Assembly: GCA_015063745.1 (NCBI GenBank)
Contig: SVTO01000007.1
Coordinates: 1-64,000, forward strand
Direction: 5' to 3'
Source: Oscillospiraceae bacterium
GTDB taxonomy: Bacteria > Bacillota > Clostridia > Oscillospirales > CAG-272
DNA: 64,000 bases
In this document: positions 17,616 through 24,484 of the stretch, piece after piece
Layout of the letters: each line of letters opens with the position of its first letter
How positions within the stretch are numbered: position 1 is the stretch's first letter
The notes under the pieces: model-generated
Database searches by the model: none
Seen by the model: only the letters and a program-made list of their open reading frames with translations
Told to the model about the DNA's origin: nothing
Made by a program: the position numbers and the translations under genes

Positions 17616-18626
17616 ATGTCCAGATCCGGAATTGTATTTGCCGGAAATATCCTTGCCGACGTTGTCAAGAACATTACCGGTTTCCCGCAGGTGGGTATGC
17701 TTGCCACCATTACTTCCGTAAAACAGGCAGTAGGCGGCGCTGTGCCCAATACAGCCATCGACCTTGCGAAAATAGATCCTACCGTGCCGATCAAGGCAAT
17801 GGGCAGAGTGGGCGATGATGCCTACGGCCAGTATGTCACCGGCATGATGCAGTCCCACGGCATCAACACCGACGGCGTAATTGTAACCCCGGATGTGCCC
17901 ACCAGCTTCTCCGACGTTATGAGCGACATAACCACCGGTGAACGTACCTTCTTCCATGCAAGAGGCGCCAATGCCCTGTTTGCACCGGAGGATATTGACG
18001 TGGATGCACTGGACTGCGATATTTTCCATATCGGCTATATCCTGCTGCTGGATACCATGGACGAAGCGGATCCGGAATACGGCACCAGACTGGCGGGACT
18101 GCTGGCCAAGATCCAGGCAAAGGGTATCAAGACCTCCATCGACGTGGTCAGCGATTCTTCTCTCCGTTTCAAGGAAAAGATTGTCCCCGCTCTGAAATAC
18201 TGCAACTATGCCATCATGAACGAAATCGAAGGCTGCGGCGTGTCCGGCCTGAATCCCCGTAAGGAAGACGGTTCCATTGATACGGACAATATGTACGCCA
18301 CCATGAAGCAGATGATGGATCTGGGCGTCAAGGACCGTGTGATCCTCCACAGCAAGGAAGCGGGCTTCATGCTCACAGCAGACGGTACCTTCCGCACGGC
18401 AGAGGCCATCGACATTGATCCTGCGCTCATCGCCGGCAAGGTCGGTGCGGGAGATGCATTCTGTGCGGGCAGCCTGTACGGCCTGTACACCGGAATTGAT
18501 GACGATCGTCTGCTGGATTTTGCCTCTGCGGCAGCCGTATGCAACCTGACCGCGGCGGATTCTGTCAGCGGTATGCGCACAGCGGAAGAAATCTGGAAGA
18601 TCGTTGAAAACGGCAAGCTGGACTGA
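17616..18626 (+). CDS. PfkB-family carbohydrate kinase
   Basis: Ribokinase-like kinase, 336 residues. Features: GGAVPNTAIDLAKID (N-terminal sugar-binding glycine motif), MGRVGDDAYGQYVTG, and the C-terminal ATP/anion-hole signature GKVGAGDAFCAGSLYG with catalytic Asp. Start chosen at 17616 because of AGGAGGT five bases upstream; the frame is open from 17442 but that part contains the promoter. Followed after 27 bases by a mannitol-1-phosphate-dehydrogenase-like gene, so a sugar or sugar-alcohol phosphate pathway is likely. The sugar cannot be named. Confidence 0.88.
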   Translation: MSRSGIVFAGNILADVVKNITGFPQVGMLATITSVKQAVGGAVPNTAIDLAKIDPTVPIKAMGRVGDDAYGQYVTGMMQSHGINTDGVIVTPDVPTSFSDVMSDITTGERTFFHARGANALFAPEDIDVDALDCDIFHIGYILLLDTMDEADPEYGTRLAGLLAKIQAKGIKTSIDVVSDSSLRFKEKIVPALKYCNYAIMNEIEGCGVSGLNPRKEDGSIDTDNMYATMKQMMDLGVKDRVILHSKEAGFMLTADGTFRTAEAIDIDPALIAGKVGAGDAFCAGSLYGLYTGIDDDRLLDFASAAAVCNLTAADSVSGMRTAEEIWKIVENGKLD

Positions 18627-18653
18627 AGGAAAATCGGAAACGGAGATACTACT

Positions 18654-19820
18654 ATGACAAAAAATGCGGTAATCATCGGCGCAGGCAATATCGGACGCGG
18701 GTTTGCGGCGCAGATTCTGTACGAAGGCGGATACAATGTATGCTTTGTGGATGTATCCGAAGTAATTGTAAATGCCCTGAACGAACGGCATGAATATCCC
18801 ATCGAAATTGTAAAAACCGGCGCATCCCATAAGGTAATGGTGCGTAATGTTTCCGCGGTGAACGGGAACGACAGAGAAAAAGCCTGCCGTGTGATTGCGG
18901 ACTGTGATATCTGCGTTACCTGTGTCGGTGCCAAGGCGCTGAAGTTCATCATCCCCAATCTGGCCGGCGGTATCAAGCTCCGTCACAGCGAATCCGGCAG
19001 ACCCTTCAATCTGCTGATCTGCGAAAATCTGATGGATGCGGACAAGTATATCCACTCCCTGCTGGAACCCGAACTGACGGCGGATGAACTGGCGAACGTG
19101 GGCCTGATCGAAACTTCCGTAGGCCGTATGGTACCCGTACCGGATCCGGAACTGGCGAAGATCGATCCCCTGCTGGTCCGTGCGGAAAGCTTTCTGGATC
19201 TGCCCTGCGACAAGGATGCCTTCAAGGGAGAAGTTCCCAAAATGCCCGCTCTGTCCCCCATCTCCCCCTTCCGCTTCATCATCGAACGGAAGCTGTACAT
19301 CCACAACATGGGTCACGCCATCTGTGCCTACCTGGGTATGCTGAAGGGATACACCTACATCAGCGAAGCCATCGCCGACCCGAAGATCCGTCTGATCGTG
19401 CGTGAAGCCATGACGGAAAGTGCGGTTGCTCTGGCCAAGCGATTCAACCAGCCCTTTGATGTGCTGATCGAACATACGAACGACCTGATCCGCCGCTTCG
19501 GCAATACGGCACTGGGCGATACCTGTGCCAGAGTCGGTGCGGACATTCCGAGAAAGCTGGCCAACGCCGACAGACTGACCGGCGCATCCCAGTCCGTAAC
19601 GGAAGCCGGCGGCCGACCTGTATTTATCGCGGCAGGTGCAGCTGCGGCTCTTTGCGTATACATCCGTGAAAACGGCGGCGATCCGGCTGAAGCATTTGCT
19701 TCCCTGACCGGCGTATCCGAAGGCATGTATGCACAGACCGCTTTGGTGCTGTACGAAAAGTTCGCCTCCGGTGCGGATTTCACGGAGATCACCGCAGCGG
19801 CCGACGCCATTCTGGCATAA
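18654..19820 (+). CDS. mtlD: Mannitol-1-phosphate 5-dehydrogenase family protein
   Basis: NAD-dependent long-chain polyol dehydrogenase, 388 residues. N-terminal Rossmann motif IIGAGNIGRGFAAQ; the catalytic KLYIHNMGHA carries the family K-x4-N-x2-H residues. In MtlD this oxidises mannitol-1-phosphate to fructose-6-phosphate. Length and the GAGNIGRGF start match MtlD rather than the longer mannonate/altronate enzymes. It is co-transcribed with the kinase upstream and closed by a strong terminator. No PTS genes are present, so how the substrate is phosphorylated is open. Confidence 0.82.
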   Translation: MTKNAVIIGAGNIGRGFAAQILYEGGYNVCFVDVSEVIVNALNERHEYPIEIVKTGASHKVMVRNVSAVNGNDREKACRVIADCDICVTCVGAKALKFIIPNLAGGIKLRHSESGRPFNLLICENLMDADKYIHSLLEPELTADELANVGLIETSVGRMVPVPDPELAKIDPLLVRAESFLDLPCDKDAFKGEVPKMPALSPISPFRFIIERKLYIHNMGHAICAYLGMLKGYTYISEAIADPKIRLIVREAMTESAVALAKRFNQPFDVLIEHTNDLIRRFGNTALGDTCARVGADIPRKLANADRLTGASQSVTEAGGRPVFIAAGAAAALCVYIRENGGDPAEAFASLTGVSEGMYAQTALVLYEKFASGADFTEITAAADAILA

Positions 19821-19839
19821 GAAAACAGAAATACAGCTT

Positions 19840-19885
19840 CCACACCGTTTCCTGCCAAACACAGGATGCCGGTGTGGTTTTTTTT
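19840..19885 (+). terminator. Rho-independent terminator after mtlD-like gene
   Basis: CCACACCG (19840-19847) pairs with CGGTGTGG (19870-19877); an inner CCTG/CAGG can extend the fold. It is followed by eight T residues. Confidence 0.88.
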
Positions 19886-19933
19886 GTCCGGATACCGGAT
19901 ATTCCGCGAAAACTGCCGCATAGTGAAAACCCG

Positions 19934-19962
19934 TTGACTTGCCGGGAAAAATACGATACAAT
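19934..19962 (+). promoter_or_regulatory. Promoter of the LytTR regulator
   Basis: TTGACT (19934-19939), 17-base spacer, TACAAT (19957-19962), 43 bases before the ATG; AAGGAGGAGAG ribosome site follows. Confidence 0.8.
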
Positions 19963-20004
19963 GTAGATGTCGACAGAACAAAGTGATGCATCAAGGAGGA
20001 GAGA

Positions 20005-20436
20005 ATGAAATACAGAATCGAGATAGTACCGGATCAGACGGAGGATCTGCTCATTAGTGCCAGAGAATCCTCGCCGGTGCTGGAGCAGATCGAAAAACTG
20101 CTCAGAGAAACGCCGGATGTGCTGTACGGATACGGTGAAGAGGGGATTGTCAGACTGACACCGGAGATTGTATACGGATTCTTCACGGAGGGGAACAGAG
20201 TATATGCTTCTGTCCGAGATGGGAAACTGCAGGTGAAGGAACGGCTGTATACGCTGGAAGAAATGTTTCCAGAGGATTTTGTGAAGGTGAATCAGTCCTG
20301 CCTGATCAATATTGCAAAAATCCGGAAGTTCGATACATCCATCGGCGGCTCGCTTCTGGTGATCCTCCAGAACGGATTCCGGGACTATGTTTCCCGCAGA
20401 CAAATGAAAATTGTGAAAGAAAGGCTTGGTTTATAA
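20005..20436 (+). CDS. LytTR-domain DNA-binding regulator
   Basis: 143-residue regulator without a receiver domain. The C-terminal ~95 residues are a LytTR domain: VRLTPEIVYGFFTEGNRVYA, LEEMFPEDFVKVNQSCLINIAKI and the final VSRRQMKIVKERLGL. The N-terminal part is a short acidic helical segment. It is followed at once by a DUF3021 membrane protein. Such LytTR/membrane pairs (LytTR regulatory systems) have the membrane partner restrain the regulator. A strong promoter and ribosome site are present. Confidence 0.88.
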   Translation: MKYRIEIVPDQTEDLLISARESSPVLEQIEKLLRETPDVLYGYGEEGIVRLTPEIVYGFFTEGNRVYASVRDGKLQVKERLYTLEEMFPEDFVKVNQSCLINIAKIRKFDTSIGGSLLVILQNGFRDYVSRRQMKIVKERLGL

Positions 20437-20437
20437 T

Positions 20438-20854
20438 ATGAATCCTTACGTAAAATCTTTTTTGCACCGCGGTATGCTTTTCGGCGGTTTCGGCCCCATA
20501 ATCGCCGCCATTGTTTTTGCGATACTCGGCTGTACTTTGCCGGATTTCTCCCTCACGGGCGGACAGGTGTTCTCGGCGGTGGTATCCACATACATCCTCG
20601 CCTTTATTCAGGCAGGCGTCAGCGTGTTCAACCAGATCGAGCACTGGTCCGTGGGCAAATCCCTGTTCTGCCACCTGACGGTATTGTACCTTGCCTACGC
20701 GGCATGCTATATCCTGAATTTCTGGATTCCCTTTGAACCGATGGTACTGGTGATCTTCACGGTAATTTTTGTTGTGTGCTATTTCGTCGTATGGCTCACC
20801 GTGTATTTCTCCGTCAGAGCCGCGGCCAAACGGCTGAACCGGAAGCTCGGATAA
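20438..20854 (+). CDS. DUF3021-type integral membrane protein
   Basis: 138 residues, four hydrophobic segments (approximate residues 12-30, 38-60, 72-92, 102-125), ending in a basic cluster RAAAKRLNRKLG. The PYVKSFLHRGMLFGGFGPI start and IEHWSV segment fit DUF3021 proteins, the usual partner of LytTR regulators. The start is taken at ATG 20438, one base after the regulator's stop. No good ribosome site is visible, so translation is probably coupled. Role as signal input or brake for the regulator is inferred from the pairing. Confidence 0.82.
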   Translation: MNPYVKSFLHRGMLFGGFGPIIAAIVFAILGCTLPDFSLTGGQVFSAVVSTYILAFIQAGVSVFNQIEHWSVGKSLFCHLTVLYLAYAACYILNFWIPFEPMVLVIFTVIFVVCYFVVWLTVYFSVRAAAKRLNRKLG

Positions 20855-20865
20855 ACAATAATGAA

Positions 20866-20907
20866 AAAACAGACCGGCATCACGGAATATGGATGTCGGT
20901 CTGTTTT
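20866..20907. terminator. Rho-independent terminator between converging genes
   Basis: AAAACAGACCGGCATC pairs with GATGTCGGTCTGTTTT (one G-T wobble), with T and A runs on either side. It can stop both the LytTR operon (+) and blaR1 (-). Confidence 0.88.
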
Positions 20908-20913
20908 GCTGTG

Positions 20914-23900
20914 TTACGGAACAAAGATTTCCCGGATGGTCAATGTATCTTCCGTGGCGGTAAAGATAAAGGGCATTCCCGGATAGGGATCGTAGGTTTT
21001 CAGATACTCGAAGAAGATATGCGAATCCCGTGTGGAGATCCACCGTTCGTCGTTTGCGGTGTAGCTGTCGTCTTCCTGCCCGTTGAACTGTTCCCACCAA
21101 TCGAAGAAGATGAAATTCGTGAATTCCGGCAGAACCAGTTTGGTGATCGACTCATCCGGATCGTGGATGTAGTAGCCGTTTGGCATATCCTTCCAGTCCA
21201 GCTCCAGCTCAGCGATCCTTTCGGTATCCGCAGAGGTAATGAATTCCACAATATTCAGATCCAGACTGTACAGGGTGCGTGAGTAGGGTTCCACAGTCCA
21301 GTCTTGGATGATGGCGGTGAAGGTTACTTCCTGCTTTTTACGCCATCCTCTGTATATATCCAGAGCGCTTGCTTTATAGTACGATTCTTTCGTCTCTTCA
21401 GGCGTTTCGTCCGGCAAGGCACCGGTGTTGTAAGTGGAAATGCGTGTGTATACCGCGTCCCCGTTATCCGTGCTGTTGTTCCGATGCAGAATCAGAAGGG
21501 GCTTTGCGCCTCTGACCGCTTCGGTGATCCAGCCGTCTTCCATGACCATACCGGCAATGTCGGGTACATTTTCCGGTTTGTCCGGTTTGAGCCTGTATTC
21601 CAGCTGATATACTTCCAGTATACAGTTGTCTTCTTCGGGAATCTCCGTTTCCGCCAGTTTTTTCAGCTCCGTGATCTTTGCACCTTCAATGGTGTATGAG
21701 ATGTTTTCAAAAGCCGCTGACTGAGGACTCAGGAGATTGTGATTGTCGATTTCCTCTTTCACAAGGGCAGCGGCCCAATCCATGACAGCCTGGGGAACGG
21801 TGTAGTCAAAATCCATGGAAATGATAAGGGATTCTCCGTTTTCCCATTGTCCCGGTTCGTATACGGTGACAGGAGTTTCGGTCATGGGCTCCCATTCGCT
21901 GTCGGCACCGTTCCGGGTGTAGAGAACACCTACATATACACTCCTGTCCTCTGCGGTATAAATGATTTCCAGATTGTTTTTCTTCACGCTGCCCCGGATG
22001 GCGAAGGGCGTATTCACAAGCGTTCCGACATTCATATCGCAGGCTTTTTCATAAGCCGCTGCCAGAAGCTCCGGCGGTACATCATCGGAGGGGGACGGCG
22101 ATGTGCTGTAGCTGCCGAATGCATCCCGGTAGAATGCGATGCGCACATGACGGATGCGGTCGGTTTCGTAGAATTCCACCCCCACATATGCACCGTTTTC
22201 GCTGCAGATGATACTGCCGGTGTCCCGATCCAGAGTCAGACCCTGTTCAATGGCAAGCTGTTTGGCCAGCGGCCATGCGGTTTCGTAGAACCATGCAGTG
22301 GGAATACCGAACAGATCCTGCTCATCGTCGATGGATTCCAGCATTGTTTCCGGCATAGTTTCAAGCGGCTCTTCCACTTCCAGCAGTATAAAGGAAAAAT
22401 TCTTGAAAAAGCTTGTGAACCATTCAATATCCTCTTCCGTGAAATGCAGTACCTGCACGGTCACATACTGGTCCCCGGGACTGCAGCTGACGGACAGAAT
22501 CTTATCCTGAAACCGCACAATCTCGGAAGCGGAGATAGCTGCCGTTTTGTATTGCCAGATTTGTCCCTGCTGCCGTTTCAGCTCATCATAGGAAAGCTTT
22601 TCTTCGGAAATATGGGAGGCAAGAACGGTCATTCCACCGACAGAATCCCCTTCAAGAGTGGGAGAGGGCGGATTGGTGTCGGGGGTGTCCCTGGTAAAGC
22701 TGTTCTCGTAAATATCCAGAAACCGGGTGACGAAAGCCGCCTGATCCCGCTCGAGTGCTGTACCGGTTGTTACCTGCCAGCCGAATTTTTTGTACAGATC
22801 ATAATTCCGGCGTGACAGAGTGCCGAGATCCTGTTCTTCCCGGATCAGGGCAATACCGTCGGCGTACAGCGCTTTCATGGTTTCAAAAGCCTTTTCGGGA
22901 TCCTTGAACACCGCACGGCCGTATTTGTCCGCACCGATGGCAAAATCCGCGCTGATGCTTTCATAGAGCATCTTGTCCACATTGCCGATGCAGTCTTCCG
23001 CGTCGGGCTCGTATTCCCGTACCCACGGATTCCGCACAGTTACCGGATCGGTCAGGAAACAAACCGCCGTTACGGCACATACCAGCACCGCCAGCAGAAT
23101 GATCCAAAACGCAGGCTTTTTGTAATGCAGTACGGACTTTACCCGGACTTTCACGCCCACTTCACCGAAGGCCAGAGGACAGGCAGAAATCAGCCGTCGG
23201 TTCACACTGCAGTCCAGAAGGGCCTGGGAATAATCCGCCCGTTCCGTACTGCCCATCCCACGGATCACCTTTTCATCGCAGGCAAGCTCAATATCCCGGC
23301 AGAACAGCACATAGGACAGCCAGATCACGGGATTGAACCAGTACAGCGTCAGCAGAAGAAATCCGAAGGGCTTCCACCAGTGGTCCCTGCGGCGGATGTG
23401 CGCCTGTTCATGGGCAATGACGTATTCCAGACTGTCATCCGGAAGTCCGAAGGGAATGTAGATCCTCGGCTTCACGATACCCAGTACAAAAGGAGAGAGC
23501 ACATTTTCGCTGCAGAAAATATTGTCCCTGTACAAAACAGCACAGCGTACCCTGCGGCGGAGCAGAATATAGCTGATGAGAGTATAAACGCACATGGCTA
23601 ACACGCCGAGCAGCCAGACCACCGAACAGATGGCTACGGTGATCTGCAGGGGATTCACGCTGTTGCCGGGAAGGGGCGTGTTGGAATCTACGATGATGGG
23701 ATTGACCACATTGTTGATCACGGGCACGCCGCTGGTGATGAACGGCCGGGTGTTGAATTCGATATTCATGGGAATGGTTTCGGCGCTGGGGATCAGGCTG
23801 ACCGTGCTTTCCGGCGTAAACGGCAGAAGCAGACGGAGTGCCACCATCCCCCAGAGCAGAACATTCCCCCATTTCGGCGCTTTTTTCAGTACCAGCCGCA

Positions 23901-23973
23901 GAATCACCACCGCCAGCACAAGCCATCCCGCCGAAATGCTCATGTTCAAAAGTTTCAGAAAAACTTCGTTCAT
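20914..23973 (-). CDS. blaR1: BlaR1/MecR1-type M56 membrane peptidase with very long sensor region
   Basis: Antirepressor protease partner of BlaI. Residues 1-50 give two membrane helices, a third lies at ~112-137, then the zinc motif HEQAH at 188-192 in a cytoplasmic gluzincin domain, with the third ligand in ELACDEK (~229-234). A fourth membrane helix lies at ~283-305 (AFWIILLAVLVCAVTAVCFL). The remaining ~710 residues are predicted outside. This is far longer than the penicillin-binding sensor of classical BlaR1 and I see no SxxK serine motif of that type, so the ligand is probably not a beta-lactam. ATG overlaps the blaI stop by 4 bases. Confidence 0.87.
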   Translation of the reverse strand: MNEVFLKLLNMSISAGWLVLAVVILRLVLKKAPKWGNVLLWGMVALRLLLPFTPESTVSLIPSAETIPMNIEFNTRPFITSGVPVINNVVNPIIVDSNTPLPGNSVNPLQITVAICSVVWLLGVLAMCVYTLISYILLRRRVRCAVLYRDNIFCSENVLSPFVLGIVKPRIYIPFGLPDDSLEYVIAHEQAHIRRRDHWWKPFGFLLLTLYWFNPVIWLSYVLFCRDIELACDEKVIRGMGSTERADYSQALLDCSVNRRLISACPLAFGEVGVKVRVKSVLHYKKPAFWIILLAVLVCAVTAVCFLTDPVTVRNPWVREYEPDAEDCIGNVDKMLYESISADFAIGADKYGRAVFKDPEKAFETMKALYADGIALIREEQDLGTLSRRNYDLYKKFGWQVTTGTALERDQAAFVTRFLDIYENSFTRDTPDTNPPSPTLEGDSVGGMTVLASHISEEKLSYDELKRQQGQIWQYKTAAISASEIVRFQDKILSVSCSPGDQYVTVQVLHFTEEDIEWFTSFFKNFSFILLEVEEPLETMPETMLESIDDEQDLFGIPTAWFYETAWPLAKQLAIEQGLTLDRDTGSIICSENGAYVGVEFYETDRIRHVRIAFYRDAFGSYSTSPSPSDDVPPELLAAAYEKACDMNVGTLVNTPFAIRGSVKKNNLEIIYTAEDRSVYVGVLYTRNGADSEWEPMTETPVTVYEPGQWENGESLIISMDFDYTVPQAVMDWAAALVKEEIDNHNLLSPQSAAFENISYTIEGAKITELKKLAETEIPEEDNCILEVYQLEYRLKPDKPENVPDIAGMVMEDGWITEAVRGAKPLLILHRNNSTDNGDAVYTRISTYNTGALPDETPEETKESYYKASALDIYRGWRKKQEVTFTAIIQDWTVEPYSRTLYSLDLNIVEFITSADTERIAELELDWKDMPNGYYIHDPDESITKLVLPEFTNFIFFDWWEQFNGQEDDSYTANDERWISTRDSHIFFEYLKTYDPYPGMPFIFTATEDTLTIREIFVP

Positions 23974-24356
23974 TGTTCCTCTCCTTCCCGCATCCGGTCA
24001 ATCATCCGCTGGATCTCGTCGATCTCCTTTCCGGACAGCTTCTGCCGCCTGGTAAATGCCGCAATAAACGCGGGCAGGGAACCTTCGAATTTTTTCTCCA
24101 CCAGTTCATCGATCTCCCACGCCTGTACTTCATCCTTGGATACAAGGGAGGTAACGATGGTGTTCTCGTTCTTCAGAACCCCTCTGTCGGAGAGTCTTTT
24201 GATAACGGTATAGGTCGTACTGGTCTTCCACCCCAGCTGCTGTTCGCAAAGCTTTGCCAGAAGCGGACTTTTGATGGGTTCGTTCTCCCACAGAATCAGA
24301 CAGAACCGGTATTCACTTTCAAATATTTTCGGTGTTTCCATAGGAACTCCTTTCAT
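23970..24356 (-). CDS. blaI: BlaI/MecI/CopY-family transcriptional repressor
   Basis: 128-residue winged-helix repressor. N-terminus METPKIFESEYRFCLILWENEP and the recognition helix KTSTTYTVIKRLSDRGVLKNEN match the family; the C-terminal part is the dimerisation region cleaved by BlaR1 in known systems. The frame starts MKGVPMETP; the second methionine (24341) is also possible and fits both the family start and AAGGAG at 24352-24347. It is the first gene of the blaI-blaR1 operon and probably binds the two inverted repeats upstream. Confidence 0.92.
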   Translation of the reverse strand: MKGVPMETPKIFESEYRFCLILWENEPIKSPLLAKLCEQQLGWKTSTTYTVIKRLSDRGVLKNENTIVTSLVSKDEVQAWEIDELVEKKFEGSLPAFIAAFTRRQKLSGKEIDEIQRMIDRMREGEEQ

Positions 24357-24436
24357 TCTAATGCGTTAGACTACAGTTATATTCTAACACGTTAGAATGA
24401 AGTTGTCAATAGGGGGAGAGCAAATTTTTCTAAAAA
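24293..24436. repeat. Direct repeat copy 1 (blaI 5' end and promoter)
   Basis: About 144 bp covering the first codons of blaI and its whole control region. It recurs at 27503-27646 in the same orientation, exactly 3210 bp away, at roughly 90% identity by eye. This copy is the functional one. Confidence 0.88.
24357..24409 (-). promoter_or_regulatory. blaI promoter overlapped by two inverted-repeat operators
   Basis: Minus-strand promoter: TTGACA (24409-24404), 17-base spacer, TAGAAT (24386-24381). Two 14-base near-palindromes, TCTAACACGTTAGA (24383-24396) and TCTAATGCGTTAGA (24357-24370), are 26 bp apart centre to centre; the first covers the -10 box. This fits BlaI autorepression. The repeat sequence differs from the TACA/TGTA operators of staphylococcal BlaI. 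Confidence 0.85.
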
Positions 24437-24473
24437 AAAACTCCGGAAATGCAATTTCGCATCTCCGGAGTTT
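24432..24473 (-). terminator. Terminator of the lipoprotein gene
   Basis: AAACTCCGGA (24438-24447) pairs with TCCGGAGTTT (24464-24473); nine T residues follow on the minus strand. It lies just downstream of the 932-residue lipoprotein. Confidence 0.88.
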
Positions 24474-24484
24474 GCATAAAAGGA

